A DNA stretch of 64,000 nucleotides from Ophiostoma sp. CBS 140.51 (GCA_029298735.1 JANSLP010000132.1:1-64000), one strand, 5' to 3'. Positions 1-12,372 are shown, counted from the stretch's first letter. Notes: a model not told the origin generated them from the letters alone. Translations and numbers: made by a program.

Positions 1-2770
1 TCTTCGTCTCTCTCGTCTTCTCTCCATCGTCTCCTCATACACATCGCGCTGTCGGAAAGGAAGATAAGAAAAGACTTTTAAAGAATATTGAAATAATGTG
101 AAATAAAACTGCCACCTATGAAGTTTGGCTCTGGCTCCGTCGGATAAACTTGATGGATGATATCCCATCACTGTCCAGCATCAACATAGAATAGAGTCAG
201 CATTCGATGCTCTGTTCAGCCCAGTAACTCCTCCACATTCTCCCCGTATTTCTTGTACATCTCTACGCCCGAGATCTTGGCATACCGTCACTGCCGTTGG
301 CCCCGTCTTTCCATTTCTTGGGAGCAGCATTTTTCAGCACCTAATTTTAGGCCCGTCTCGTATTGCGGCTGCAATCTACAACCTCCTTGATATTGCATCC
401 AGCTGTCTGGGACTGTCCAAGACTGCCCGGGACTTTCTAAATACTCTGATGTTTTAAACACCGCCAGACCTGCATTGTGCATGCTGTTACACCAATGGGA
501 GATCTTTTTTTTCGAGCTGGTGACAAGATATCACATTCTTTCACGATAGCCGATACACAGTATGAAAAGTTGAAGCTGGAACATGGGTGGCCGCCACCCT
601 CGACCCTGATGCCAGAAAGATAAAAAGGCAATCAAAGGTCATTATCACCAAAAATACAGAACGACAAAACGACAAAAAAAACGTACAGCAGCGGGTATTC
701 GCTGGTCGTCACCGACCCAACTACTAATCCGCCGATTAATGGTTTAACTAGGGGAGAGCGGACGGGATCCCGTGTTCTCCAGTATCTGTGGCCGTACGTG
801 AAAGATGAGGTTGTGATGTGAGCTTTTGTCGGGCAAGTCGGAAGTGGGAATGACTGCTTGATATCAAACAATTTGTGACAATTGCGAGGCGGCCCGACAA
901 CTTGGCAACTCAACGACAATGAGGCTTACAGAGCTGCAAAAAACTAAGATCAAACTCAATACGCCGCCCTGTTTGTCAAATCTGACTATTGGTCCTCTCG
1001 GATTGACGGGGCTGAAGAGCAGATGTGTGTTTTGTTTGTCAGGAAAGGATTGAGGATAAGGCTGACCTTCGGCACAGCCTTGTCTGGTCCAATGGCATCG
1101 CCAGATATCAACCCGCTGTCACCACACTCTTCTGTCTGTTCAGCACCATCCTCTTGTGTCTTTTTTGAGAATGCCACAACTGCAATAATCTGTACTAGTT
1201 TTTAATTTAAATCATTTGTACCATTAGGATTGTTGGATGGTCCAGTTATTTGTCAACATGTCACGATGTTTTGTTGTTGCCCGCTGCAAGTGGAATGCAA
1301 CGGGAGATTGTGATAACAACCTGGCCCTAACTTCATTCAACGTTATTTTTACACTCGGCCCCGGACTCCAAGTCACGATGCTCGGCCATTCGCCGTGTAT
1401 GATGCACGTGTCGGCGAATAACCTCTTGTTTTGCGGCGAGAAATCATCGTGATCATGCAGTCAGAAAGCCACCTGGCCTTGCATGCAGCATCTACTCCCC
1501 GCATTACCTAACTCACGCCAACTTGAAGGCTCAAAACCCACCACAAGTGTTGTAAATAGCACATAATTATTGAGAAAAGAATCCATTTATATTGTACACA
1601 TCGAAGTGAGGTTGAAGTCGAGAGATAAACAGTGCAACCACTGTATAAATCGCCGATTTTACACCAATATTGCTATGTAATAGATACCGTATTCGTCTTA
1701 CGCGGGTAACTTACGTCGACCCTGCCAAAAGCCCCGGGAGCTAGCACCCCTCCATAATACTCGTGCCACCCACCACCGTTCAGTGGTGTTAGCTGCCAGA
1801 CCGCCCGGAGCTCTAGTGCGTGTTGGTGCCCCATACCCCCTTTGTTCGGGCGTCGCCTCACCACAAAGGGAAATCTAATCTCGAAAAATGTCACGGGGGA
1901 AGGAGCGACGCAGAAAGGGTCTTCTTTCACCGCAAGCACACCTTGGAATCATCACCATCGTTCCTTCTCTCGGACGATGCCTCATTGATCGCACCTTCTG
2001 TTTGCTGGGAGAGATATCGCAAAACTTGAAACGTGCCTCCTGCCTGTTTCTCTTCTTCTGCACCTGCCTCGAGCTGCCCTCCCTCCCCTCTCTCTTGCCT
2101 GTTTGATGTGGGGCGAAACGTGCCCACCCTTCGAAACCCCCTTTCTTTCTGCGACCCCTTGAACGCAAAGCAACAAATCCCCAAAACAACGTCTACCCTT
2201 CTTTTCTCCCCAAAACACACCCCTCTGCTTTTTGATCGAAATCAAAAGCTCCGACCGGGCCAAGCCCAGCAACGAAACAAAAAGAGCCGACAATCGACGC
2301 ACCCACCCCCTTCCGTGCCTCTTTGCTTGCTCGCCCTGGGCTGCCTGGTTGCGTGCGCCATCCCGTGACATCCCTGTCCCTTTCTTTTGCTTTTGCGGGC
2401 AACAATCAACAACGGATACTGGATCACTTTTGCTTCTTTGTTTTCTTTCTCCTGTCTTGTGGTGTACAACCGTTTTCCCTCCTGATCTAGAGCATGCTTG
2501 GCCATCCTTTGAGGGACGAACGACTAGTTGGGCACCTTTGACTTTGAATCGCACAATCGACACGTTACTCTCTCTCTCTCGCTCACCGTCTCTCACCGTT
2601 TTCTCCCCCCACCTCCCTTTCTTCGAACCCCCTGTTACGCCCGCCTCTTCCGACACCGACCGACACACACAACGCACACCTTTACACGAAGGCCGGGCCC
2701 CGAGGCGGTGTACTGAGAACCAACCAAACTCTGTACACCGCAGTATACACTACATCAACGGCGAGCAACA
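1..2770. other. Intergenic region and CT-rich leader upstream of the DUF726 gene
   Basis: I recognise no gene here. Positions 1-1,870 hold only short open frames with no family resemblance. From about 1,870 to 2,770 the plus strand is strongly pyrimidine-rich (runs of CT and CCC), as is common around fungal transcription starts, so this is probably promoter and 5' leader of the gene starting at 2,771. The long minus-strand open frame at 1,982-2,677 is the purine-rich complement of that leader and is low complexity. Confidence 0.6.
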
Positions 2771-5700
2771 ATGGCGGCCGGAGACGAGCCGGACGCCGGC
2801 GACAGCCGTGAGCCGACGCTACAGGCATCCGTAGAAGCGCCACTGACGTCAACCCTAAATGAACCAACCGAATCAAACCTACCTACCCCTACCAAGCCGA
2901 CAAACGGACCCAAGGAGCCCGAGACGACGGCAAGCTCGACTGCCGCCAGCTCCACGACCAGCCTCGACCAGCCCCAGGTGCGGCCCACCTCCCGCGACGA
3001 GTCCCCGGCACAGAAGCTCGAAAAGGTCCTAAAGAAGCAACGGGCTGCCGAGCGGACGGCTCGGTCTCGGTCACGGTCTCTCAAAGAGCCCAAGGCTGCG
3101 AAACCGGCACCACCGCCCAACATGGATGTTTCCGTCGAGGGCGCGCAAAAGTCTCCCAACACGGCTGCCACGGGGGCTGGGACCGGCGACTTTGACGACT
3201 TTGGCCTGCCCATCCGCAAAGCCGAGGCTATTCAATACAGCACGCCCGAGCCAGAAGAGGAGAAGCCGAGACAGCGCGCCTGGAGCTTCCGGAGGCGGAG
3301 CACGAGCCGGTCAGATGCTGACGGTGCTGCCAACGACCACAGCCGCACAAGCTCTCGCGCATCCAGCAGCTCACGGCGGCGGTGGTCACTACGCATTGGT
3401 ACCGACAGTCCCGTGGATGGTGCAAACAAGGTCACCGCCGAGCGGGGCACGACGGCCGACGGCGATGCAACTGGTCTGAGTGCAGGCGCAACCGATACAA
3501 TCGAGGAAGAGCCACGCACACCAAGACCGCCACAACTGAAGGAGAAGGAAGACGCCCATGCGACGCCCTCCGAGGGCAAGGATAAGAGCGATGCGCCACG
3601 CGCCAGCACCGACAGCCAAGCGAAGGCGACGCAGAGTGGCAGCACCTTTGCAGCCGTCCATGCGCGTGAGACGAGCATTGCCAGTAGTGCCGGCAACACC
3701 ATGTCCGAATTCTCGCACCAGAAGCTCACAACCGAAAAGGCCGAAGAGAAGGAGGACGAAGACGAAGGTTGGCAGACCATGCCAGCATTTGCGCCCTACG
3801 ATATTTACGACGACGACAACCGCCTGATTGCTAAGGAGCACGTCGACACCGAGGCCGACAGCTACGGTTATGGAGGACTTGGCGGTGCCGGCAAGGGCTA
3901 CACGCGTGTGCTGGTCGACGACGATGCCGAGAGTGCGACAAGCATGGACGAGAACACCAACTACCTCTTCAAGGGCGGCGGCACGAGTATGATGGATGAC
4001 GAGGAGGAGCAGCGCGATACCGTTTCGCAGATGGAGGCGACCAAGGACCTGCTTACAGAAGGCCAGCGCATTGCCTACGTCGGTATCACGCGCTTGCACC
4101 TCTACAACATGATCAAGGAGTTTGAGGATGCCAAGCCTTCAAAACGTATGCGTAAGGAGTTTACGGTGGCCACTGAGTCCATGCGCATGTGGTCGCAAAA
4201 GATGATGATCCGTCTGTACGCGCATATGGACATCTCTCTGGCGGAGCAGGTCATGATTGAGCAGCTCAGCGAGCACGGTGTGCAGCCCAAAGACTTGACG
4301 CCTGCGCTCATGGCCAATGCGCGTGTCAAGAACCCCATGGCCCACAAAGAGGGCGCCGACGCATCTGAGCCGCCCACGTCGCCACACACACCCGCGGGCC
4401 CGGCCCCTTATCCCTCACCCCGCATTGTTGAGGAAGTCAATGATGACGACGAGCACGTGCCCGCCACCACTAGCAATCCAGCATCACCCGGCGAGCCCAG
4501 CGAGAAGGCCAAAGAAGCCGCCGCGGAAAGCGCCGCCTGGCGTGACGAAGACGGCCACTCGGACGATGACAACGAAGAGGCTGCTGAGCCGCCACCGCCC
4601 TACAAAGAGATCGAGGGCGAGGCGCTGCCGGACGTGCGCACGCCCTCGCAACTGCCCACGACTGCCAAAATCGACATCGACCTGCGGTGGACTGTGCTGT
4701 GCGATCTGTTCCTTGTTCTGATCGCTGACTCCATCTACGATGCACGCTCGCGTGTGCTGCTCGAGCGCGTGGGCGAGAGCATCGAGATCCCCTGGATCGA
4801 CATTTGCAAGTTCGAGCGCAAGGTCACCGAAGCGCTCGAGATGCAGCAGCAGGCTGAGAAGGAGAACTGGGACGAGAAGGACCATATGGAGGAGCGTCGT
4901 AAGCTGGCGCTGCGCCGCCGTTACGTCATGATGGGTCTGGCCACCGTCGGTGGTGGTCTTGTCATTGGTCTTTCGGCTGGTCTGCTTGCGCCCGTCATCG
5001 GTGCCGGTCTCGCAGCAGGTTTCACCACCATTGGTGTCACCGGCACGAGTAGTTTCCTGGCCGGCGCCGGCGGTGCTGCTATCATCACATCGTCGGCGGC
5101 TGCGTCAGGTAGTGTCATCGGTGTCCGTGCAGCGAACCGGCGTACGGGCGCTGTCAAGACGTTTGAGTACCGGCCACTGCACAACAACAAGCGGGTCAAC
5201 CTCATTGTCACCGTGTCCGGATGGATGACGGGCAAGGTTGATGATGTCCGCCTGCCGTACAGTACCATTGACCCGGTCATGGGCGACATTTACTCCGTGT
5301 TGTGGGAGCCCGAGATGCTTACGAGTATGGGTGACACGATCAACATTCTGGCCACCGAGGCCCTGACGCAAGGTCTCCAGCAGTTGCTGGGCAGCACCAT
5401 CCTGGTGTCTCTGATGGCGGCGCTGCAGCTGCCTGTCGTCTTGACAAAACTGTCATACCTTATCGACAACCCGTGGGCCGTCTCGCTGGATCGCGCCACC
5501 ATGGCTGGCTTGATTCTTGCCGACTCGCTGACGGACCGCAATCTGGGCACGCGTCCCATCACGCTCGTCGGCTACTCCCTGGGCTCTCGTGTCATCTTTT
5601 CGTGTCTGCAGGAGCTGGCGCGCAAGGGCGCCTACGGTCTCATCCAGAACGTCTTCATGTTCGGCTCGCCCGTTGTCGTCAAGCACGACGAGTACATGCG

Positions 5701-7093
5701 CGCGCGCTCTGTGGTGGCAGGCCGTCTCGTCAATGGTTACAACCGCAACGACTGGATCCTGGGTTACCTGTTCCGCCTCACCAACGGTGGTATCCGGCGT
5801 ATTGCCGGCCTGGGCGCCGTTGAGAACATCCCTGGCATTGAGAACATGGACGTCACCGAGTTTGTGGTGGGCCACATGGACTACCGCACAGCCATGCCTC
5901 GTCTCCTGCGTGAGTGTGGCTGGCTGGTGGAGAGCGACGAGTTTACCGAAATCGAGGATCCGGATCCGGAGAACCACGGCGAGCGGCAGCGTGAGCTGAT
6001 CAACGAGATTGAGGAGGCGCGCAAGGAGCTCGAGAAGGAAGGCAAAGCCTCTAAGAAGGGCGGCGCTTTCAGCTTCTTTAGCCGCAAGAAGAAGGGCGAG
6101 AAGCAGGAGTGGGAGATTTACGAGGACCTGGCCAAACAGCGTGCTGCTGGTTCTGGTGTTGGCTCTGCGGCGGCTCTGGCTGCTGTGCGCAGCAAGACGG
6201 AAGACGCCGAAGGCAACAACCACGGTATCCTGTTTGACGTGGACGCGATCCGTGCCGAGCTCGCCAAGGAGCACAACGGCCGCGAAGAGGATCTGCAGCT
6301 CGACCAGTTGCAGGTGCGCGAGCTCGAGTCCACGCTGCCGCCAATGAAGCTCAACTATTCACCGGCACCCAGCCCTGCACTATCTCCACCACCGCCTGCG
6401 ACACCCAAGGCGCCGCCTCTGCCTCTGCTGCGGTCACCACGGACTACGAGTGGCCACAGCAGCACAGCCAGCCTGCCAAACAACAACCGTCGTGTTACTG
6501 ACACGGCGGTGGCCTACCGTGCCTCGCAAGATTTCCGCGAGTCCTCAACTTCGCGCCGGTCATCCAATACTCCAGGCTCGGCTGAGTATCGCATCTCCGA
6601 AGAGCGGACTCCGACAGCGCTGGGCCGACAAATGTCGCTGCCGCCCCGCGACGACCTGGCACCACCGCCTTCGTACAACCGTAGCGGCGCAAACTCGCCC
6701 CATATCGTGGACGACGGCAACGACGGCATCTCAATGACGTTTGACTATGCCTACGATGACGAGCCGGCACCACCGCGCACATTGGGCTCTACGGCGTCAC
6801 CCCTCACACCGCCCACGCCATTCTCGCCTGGTGGTCCGGCCCCGCCGCCGCCACCAAAGGACCCACGGTACAAGAGCACGCCGTCACCGCCGGCTGGTGC
6901 AGGGTCTTCGTCGAGCGGCCTTGCAGTTGGTGCGGGTGCTGCCGCTGCAGGAGCTGCCGTTGGTGCTGCGGCCGTGGTGTCTCCCTCAGTGCCGGCGATT
7001 ACTCTGACCGACCCGTGGAATGAGGGTGCAGCCGACGACGACGACGACGACGACTTTGGCAAGGAGCAGGAGATTTCCATGACATTTGCATAG
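2771..7093 (+). CDS. DUF726 / TMCO4-family membrane protein with alpha/beta-hydrolase motif
   Basis: Uninterrupted 1,440-residue frame starting at AACAATGGC, a good start context. Residues 1 to about 400 are disordered and rich in Pro, Ser, Thr and Glu, with RS-like clusters. A helical region follows near 420-520 and again around 640-720. Gly/Ala-rich hydrophobic segments at about 725-785 look like membrane spans. The hydrolase-like core follows, with a nucleophile-elbow motif VGYSLGSRV whose Ser is residue 936, then FMFGSPVV near 960. After residue 1,070 there is a charged helix, Pro-rich linkers and an acidic tail (seven Asp). This order matches the DUF726 family (human TMCO4; yeast Mil1/Yfl034w, an AP-1 clathrin adaptor partner). 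The family is assigned with confidence. Lipase activity and adaptor binding are inferred from relatives only. It is longer than yeast Mil1 because of its disordered ends. Confidence 0.9.
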   Translation: MAAGDEPDAGDSREPTLQASVEAPLTSTLNEPTESNLPTPTKPTNGPKEPETTASSTAASSTTSLDQPQVRPTSRDESPAQKLEKVLKKQRAAERTARSRSRSLKEPKAAKPAPPPNMDVSVEGAQKSPNTAATGAGTGDFDDFGLPIRKAEAIQYSTPEPEEEKPRQRAWSFRRRSTSRSDADGAANDHSRTSSRASSSSRRRWSLRIGTDSPVDGANKVTAERGTTADGDATGLSAGATDTIEEEPRTPRPPQLKEKEDAHATPSEGKDKSDAPRASTDSQAKATQSGSTFAAVHARETSIASSAGNTMSEFSHQKLTTEKAEEKEDEDEGWQTMPAFAPYDIYDDDNRLIAKEHVDTEADSYGYGGLGGAGKGYTRVLVDDDAESATSMDENTNYLFKGGGTSMMDDEEEQRDTVSQMEATKDLLTEGQRIAYVGITRLHLYNMIKEFEDAKPSKRMRKEFTVATESMRMWSQKMMIRLYAHMDISLAEQVMIEQLSEHGVQPKDLTPALMANARVKNPMAHKEGADASEPPTSPHTPAGPAPYPSPRIVEEVNDDDEHVPATTSNPASPGEPSEKAKEAAAESAAWRDEDGHSDDDNEEAAEPPPPYKEIEGEALPDVRTPSQLPTTAKIDIDLRWTVLCDLFLVLIADSIYDARSRVLLERVGESIEIPWIDICKFERKVTEALEMQQQAEKENWDEKDHMEERRKLALRRRYVMMGLATVGGGLVIGLSAGLLAPVIGAGLAAGFTTIGVTGTSSFLAGAGGAAIITSSAAASGSVIGVRAANRRTGAVKTFEYRPLHNNKRVNLIVTVSGWMTGKVDDVRLPYSTIDPVMGDIYSVLWEPEMLTSMGDTINILATEALTQGLQQLLGSTILVSLMAALQLPVVLTKLSYLIDNPWAVSLDRATMAGLILADSLTDRNLGTRPITLVGYSLGSRVIFSCLQELARKGAYGLIQNVFMFGSPVVVKHDEYMRARSVVAGRLVNGYNRNDWILGYLFRLTNGGIRRIAGLGAVENIPGIENMDVTEFVVGHMDYRTAMPRLLRECGWLVESDEFTEIEDPDPENHGERQRELINEIEEARKELEKEGKASKKGGAFSFFSRKKKGEKQEWEIYEDLAKQRAAGSGVGSAAALAAVRSKTEDAEGNNHGILFDVDAIRAELAKEHNGREEDLQLDQLQVRELESTLPPMKLNYSPAPSPALSPPPPATPKAPPLPLLRSPRTTSGHSSTASLPNNNRRVTDTAVAYRASQDFRESSTSRRSSNTPGSAEYRISEERTPTALGRQMSLPPRDDLAPPPSYNRSGANSPHIVDDGNDGISMTFDYAYDDEPAPPRTLGSTASPLTPPTPFSPGGPAPPPPPKDPRYKSTPSPPAGAGSSSSGLAVGAGAAAAGAAVGAAAVVSPSVPAITLTDPWNEGAADDDDDDDFGKEQEISMTFA

Positions 7094-10000
7094 CAGGAGT
7101 GATTTTTACCGGGTGTTTTCGTCTTCGTGCTTTTATCATTACTATATTACTACTAGTCCTTCTCAGAAGGACACACATTTTACGCATAATACCATGTCAT
7201 TACCATGACCACGATGTATTCATAGGAGACGTTCTGTGGCCTTTACATATCATTTCGCATACATCATGAGGCAATACGACGTATTTGCGTGTTCTTCATG
7301 TCAATTAAAGAGAGTTCCTCAGTCTGTCAGATATCTGCCATTTTCTCATTCCAACATTGATCGGCTGCTCCTCCTTGGTGAAGAGAAATTCTTAGTTTTG
7401 ATCCTTCAGCCCAGGGTCCGTTTCCCGCAGTTCCTCGCCATGTACATTTGCACCAAAGTTTAGTGTGGAAGGACATATGAACGGCACCACAATACTCAGG
7501 ACGCGTCACAGAGCTGACAGGTGGCAAGGCCCTGGTCGACCCTGGACAGGTTCGTTGCAGTTCTCCAGTGTCTCCATTTCACATTTCCCTGGTCTTTTTC
7601 GCCGGTCGTCTCAGCCACCATAAAACAAAAGGCTACCAGCTACCAAGCCTCTGATTGAAGTGAAGGTATGGAGTCGTTCAAGAATAAACTCTGACTCTCA
7701 AGAGCAAAAAGTCACGCAGAGAGAGTCGGTTTCTTTAACATGCACTCCTGGCCCTTCTTCAGCCTCAATCTATGAAATGTAGATGAACAGCAGCGCCTTC
7801 TTTCAAAATGGCAGCAAAAAGATACTCTGACACAGGAGAGACACGCAGCCACGCAAAGCGGAGTCTCTGTCGGGCGTTTTGAAAAAGAGACCCTAACGAC
7901 GACGCAATGTCACCCTTATCTTTTTCGCTCTCGTTTTTGGTGCTGCGACTGTGACGCTCACTGCCGGACGCAGGCAGCAGGGGTTAGGGGAAGGAGAAAA
8001 TCACGGACGCCGTGACGGACAGAGTTTGGAAAGAAAAGTCAAGTTTTTTGAGTTTGAATACCGGCGACAGCAGTTGGTGATAATTTTGTCTTTTTCGTGC
8101 ATAGATCACCCGCCGACTGGCCATGTAGGCGCCGACAATGTTGTTGGTCCCGTTTCCTTTGCCTTTTGCTTCAGGGTCTCCTCTCTTCTGTCTCCATCGT
8201 TCGACCTGCTGGCCTCGACCGAACATGATACAGGTGCGCTGCACGCTGCGCCTCGCCGTTTGTGTTGTACTTGTATACCGCTATCTTTCTTTTCTTTCTC
8301 TTCGAGATGTCTTATCCGCCTGTCAAAAGTATCTTCACTCGTATATCTTCTGGGTGCAACAGCTGCATGTTTAAAAAGGTCCTCCAGAAAGAAAATGGCC
8401 AGAGAAGCGAGAGAAACGACAGATTGGAAAGGTGTGTATTTGCGCTATTATTATCCTTCCTCCGCCCAGCTGCGCTATTCTCTTCATTAAAACGCGGCAA
8501 GCCTTACGGTTAGCGTGCGGTAGTAGTGGCCCAAGCCAGGCGTTTTTTCAGTGTCAAGAAGAGCTTGGCTTTCCGCCGTTTCGCACTCTAAATTCTGGGA
8601 ATGCGGCTGAAGGGGCTCGAGGGGGTCTTGTCACTTTGGGCCCATGGCACCTTCCCATCACCGCCATTTTCCCATCACAGCCTTCACAACTCAAAGCTCG
8701 GATTGACAACTCCACGATCGTCAATAAAGATGACAACCCGTTCCAATGATGAAATACGCCGTTTATTTCAAGAACAAAAACGAAACAAAGGCCTCAACAA
8801 AAAGATCAACGCCTCTCCTCGTTCTCCCCTTCAACTCCGCCTTTGGATCGCCGCAGACGGTGTTTTGGGGGCGCAGGGCTGTGTCCTAGTTTTCTGCAGA
8901 CGGCCCCAGTCTTTTTTGAAGCACTTTCCTAGCCCATTGGTCCAACTGATGATTTCTTTTCTCTCCTTTCTCTCACCTGTTCTCCGCTGGTCTCCTCTCA
9001 CGTCTCCCCTTCCTCTCTTCTTATTAGTCAACTCCTGTCTGAAAACGGCGTTGTGCGCCGTGCCGCGCCCCCATTTTCACAGTATTGCCAACGGCAAAGG
9101 ATGTCTCGTTGCAACTCTGGACTGCAGGGCTGACGGCGCTGGACTTGTGAGGCTCTTTTGTCTTTTTCTTGTCCTTTTGTGTCCTTCGTTTTCGGCCTTG
9201 CAATTCTTGTTGCTTTTCTTTGTTTGCTATCGAAAATAATCTTTCTAGAAGGTCGTTGACTCTCCCTTCGCTCTTTCCTTTCGTATTTGCTTTGTTTACT
9301 TCAGATTGAGAACTATCGTAAAAGCAGGAAGGAACCATAGTGGCAAGAGTAGTTCCGTGGCTCGTCGTTCCTTCCCCCATCTGGAAAAGGAGGCGTCTGT
9401 TTATTTTCTCAGCTGCATCTTGATTCAGAAAGAACCAACCGACGCCACACTTGCTCTGCCCCCTCTCAAAGTTGCACTTTTGCACTTTGCACCTGGTCAC
9501 ACAGCTGCACTGTCCTTTCCTTTCCTTGCGAAACACACCCTCTCTCGCTCTTTCCTCTTTTCCTTCTTTTCACGAACCCTGGTCGTCCCCCCCAAGGCCC
9601 AACCAAAGACAGCCCCCCCGGCCAAGCCCCCAGCCAGAAGACAAGCCAGCCAGGCCAGCCCAAATATCCTGCATCCCACCAACAAACACCAAGAAAGACG
9701 AAATAAGAGCACCAAAAAAGACAATCCTTGCGCACAGCCTTACTGTCTTGTTCTCTGGCGCCGACCCACCTGCTCTCGCAATCCTTCCCTCGTTCCTTCT
9801 TGTGGTCCTCGTCTCTCAGACTCTCTTTTGGTTCAGTGCTCACCTCTTTTCCCTCTCTTTCCCTCGTTCTTTCCCTCTTGTGCCCAATCCTTCAGGTGGC
9901 TCCTTCTCACTTCTTCCTTCCCTCGCCTGCTCTTGCCCTTGCTATTATCTCTCGCCTCTTTTGTTTCTCTCCAGAATTGCGGCTCTTTTTGACCTTTGTT

Positions 10001-10327
10001 TCCTCTTCCTCCTCCTTCTTCCCTCGTCCTCGTTGTTGTCTTCTTTTCTCTGCCTTCTCTTCTTACGGACGCTTTTTGTTCTGTGCTCGCCTACCAGTCC
10101 AGCCTTGTCGACGAGACTTGGAGACCCGGGCAAACAAAACAAACGAACAAGGAGCCGGCCGTCTCTTGCTCCTTCTCGTTTATTCTATCTCTTCGCCTAC
10201 CTCTCTCTTTTCCCTTCAGTCGATTTCACGTCTCCCAATATTATCTCCTCGTCTCGCCTCTTCTTCTCGCCTCTTCTTCCCCCGATATCTACGCCTTCGA
10301 CCACCGTCCTACGATAACTCGCCCATC
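7094..10327. other. Gene-free stretch; CT-rich leader at the right end
   Basis: I recognise no gene in 3.2 kb. From about 9,100 to 10,327 the plus strand is dominated by TC, TTC and CCTT runs, which fits promoter and 5' leader of the surface protein starting at 10,328. An open frame runs through this leader in phase with that gene (from 9,728), but its composition is only translated pyrimidine tract. Small open frames near 8,000-8,500 have no coding signature I can support. Confidence 0.55.
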
Positions 10328-11923
10328 ATGCGGTCGATCCGCAGCCGGCTCTTCGGCGAGATCTCTCTGACAACGGCCATCGTCGCCGCCCTCGGCTTCT
10401 CCGCTACTACCCGTGCCGTCACGTCTCATTCTGCCACCTTTGGCGCTTCCCCAGCAGCAACAACAGCAGCCGGTGGCTCTGGCTCCGATACCGGTTTTTC
10501 GGGTGGTGGCTTCGGCTCTGGCTCTGGCTCTGGCTCCGACTCTACAAACACGGTCATCATCTATAATGCCACCGACTTTAACGACGGCAATATAGATTAT
10601 CCCACGGACTCTGTCATTATTCTTGGCCCCGATACCGCCGCCAGCAAAAGTTTTGGCTTCACCGTTTCGTCGACCACAGTCAATGTGACCGGTGTCAACC
10701 TACGTAATACTCTTAGCGAAAGCGCCATTTCCACGGCATCACTTGACCCAGCCACAGGTCAGGGCAGCAGCGACACAACCGCTTCTGTGCCCATTACATG
10801 TACGTTGCCAAACCCATCATTACTCATTACTGCCCCTTCCCCTAACATACCAGTGAGAGTTCAACCCGCTGGGGAAACCCAGACCGGCACCGTCACCATT
10901 GAAAACTACGGCCCGATTTTCGATAACGGGCTCGATGGCAAAGCGCTGTTCTTCGAAATTACCTGGACGACCAAGGACGGTGTTACAACAGGCTCGTCCT
11001 ACAGCCGCACATTTACTTACATCAACAACTCCGTCCAGACGGCCACTGTCCTGTCCCTATTCACAAACACCTACCCCGTATCTGCCGAGACGAGTAGAGG
11101 GGGCTCCCATACGACGGGTTCCATGCAGACACCTGCCACAACGACATCCAACCCGACGGCCACGAACGCAGATGGCTCGATCACTGGTCCCACCCGCAGT
11201 GGTAGCAGCAACAGCAGCTCCGGCCTGAGCAAGGGCGCCATTGCCGGTATTGTCGTGGGTGCCATCGCCGCCATCGCCATTATTGCCGTCCTCGCCTTCT
11301 TCTTTCTGCGGCGCCGCCGCCAGAGCCACATCGCCGCCAACCAAGCCTACAATTCGGCTCTCCTGTCTGGTTCCGTCGAGCCCTACCGTGGTGGCGGCCC
11401 TGTCCCTGATCTTGGTGGTCCTCAGCCCGGCATGCACCCCAACCTTCACGACGGTACAGGCTCAGGCACGGCAGTCAATCTTATGGAGAAGGACGCAGTT
11501 GTGGCTGGTGTGGCCAGCCGATTTGCTGGACGAGACGTCGGTCCCGATACACCCAACAGCCTACATAGCCCATACACCGACGAAGACGGCGGCACACCCC
11601 AAATTATTCCCTCACGCGCGGTCCCGACCTCGTCTGCCGGAGTGTCTACAGCAGCATCGCCTACCGCTCGGACCGCACAAACTGTGACGCCAGTTGTATC
11701 ACCGGTGGCCGTACCTGCCCAGCCAGTAGCACCGGGCTCGTCGGCAGGTGCAAGTACGGGCACGGCAGCGGCTGCACAACCAGCCATCCGCAACGAAGTG
11801 GCAGCACTAATCGAGGACCACATGACGCCTGAAGATGTGGCCCGTCTGGAGGCTGAAGAACGGGAACTGGATGCTGATATCGAGAACGCCATCCGCAACC
11901 GGGCAGCTGCGTCAAGTCGGTAA
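10328..11923 (+). CDS. Secreted-type cell-surface protein with one TM helix (unknown function)
   Basis: Two exons, 10,328-10,799 and 10,854-11,923, give 513 residues. The intron (10,800-10,853, 54 nt) has a GTACGT donor, CTAAC branch and CAG acceptor. It is a multiple of three without a stop, so the unspliced frame is also open (531 residues). The protein starts with a signal peptide (residues 1 to about 28). A Ser/Gly/Thr-rich ectodomain with NxS/T sites (YNATD, VNVTG, NNS) follows, then a Ser/Thr stalk, a TM helix at about 286-310 followed by RRRR, and a Pro/Ala-rich cytoplasmic tail of about 200 residues. This is the architecture of fungal wall-sensor or mucin-like proteins such as Mid2/Wsc, but I see no Wsc cysteine domain and recognise no family. 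The start was chosen because the signal peptide begins there. Upstream in-frame codons are CT-tract. Confidence 0.8.
   Translation: MRSIRSRLFGEISLTTAIVAALGFSATTRAVTSHSATFGASPAATTAAGGSGSDTGFSGGGFGSGSGSGSDSTNTVIIYNATDFNDGNIDYPTDSVIILGPDTAASKSFGFTVSSTTVNVTGVNLRNTLSESAISTASLDPATGQGSSDTTASVPITCTLPNPSLLITAPSPNIPVRVQPAGETQTGTVTIENYGPIFDNGLDGKALFFEITWTTKDGVTTGSSYSRTFTYINNSVQTATVLSLFTNTYPVSAETSRGGSHTTGSMQTPATTTSNPTATNADGSITGPTRSGSSNSSSGLSKGAIAGIVVGAIAAIAIIAVLAFFFLRRRRQSHIAANQAYNSALLSGSVEPYRGGGPVPDLGGPQPGMHPNLHDGTGSGTAVNLMEKDAVVAGVASRFAGRDVGPDTPNSLHSPYTDEDGGTPQIIPSRAVPTSSAGVSTAASPTARTAQTVTPVVSPVAVPAQPVAPGSSAGASTGTAAAAQPAIRNEVAALIEDHMTPEDVARLEAEERELDADIENAIRNRAAASSR
10800..10853 (+). other. 54-nt stopless intron of the surface-protein gene
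   Basis: GTACGT donor at 10,800, CTAAC at about 10,842-10,846 and CAG at 10,851-10,853. The phase is kept on removal. Retention would add 18 residues to the ectodomain without a stop. Confidence 0.7.
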
Positions 11924-12372
11924 TGAAAGAAATGACGGTACAACAACAAGTGTGAGCGTGGTGGAGAATATATTGATTTTATTTAATGAGACAGCCATTT
12001 CTTCTTTCTTTCTATCTTTCAACCTTTCTTCGCGAGCATTCATTTGGCTCCCGAGCCCATTTGGCTTCGTTTCTGGCGTTGGCATACCTCTATTTATCCT
12101 TTTATATATGCCTTTGTGGGGTTGTCGTTTTTAGCTATCGCTTTCTTCTTCGTTTCAGCCAAGATACACCCTCGTTTACTGTTCTTTGGACAGGACAGCG
12201 CAAGCGCTTTGTTATGAATTATTCGTTTCTCTCTTTTGCATCTTTTGGCTGTTCAGTCCGTGATTGGCCGTACTTCATGATCATTTTCAGACAAACCGAA
12301 TAATATATAGTGATGCATTTTTGATTTCATATCTCAAATGACAAAACGGTCTATGTACACACGATCACCTAT
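11924..12372. other. Convergent 3' region
   Basis: 449 bp between the stop codons of the surface protein (+) and the CLYBL-like gene (-). It is AT-rich with T runs and is presumably both 3' UTRs. I see no gene or clear hairpin terminator. Confidence 0.5.

Noticed and set aside
1982..2677. 231-codon minus-strand ORF
   Set aside because: Complement of a CT-rich leader; Arg/Gly/Glu low complexity with overlapping open frames on the other strand.
9728..10327. 200-codon in-frame N-terminal extension of the surface protein
   Set aside because: It is translated CT-rich leader (Leu/Ser/Phe/Pro). The signal peptide begins at 10,328, and neighbouring frames are open too because the tract lacks stops.
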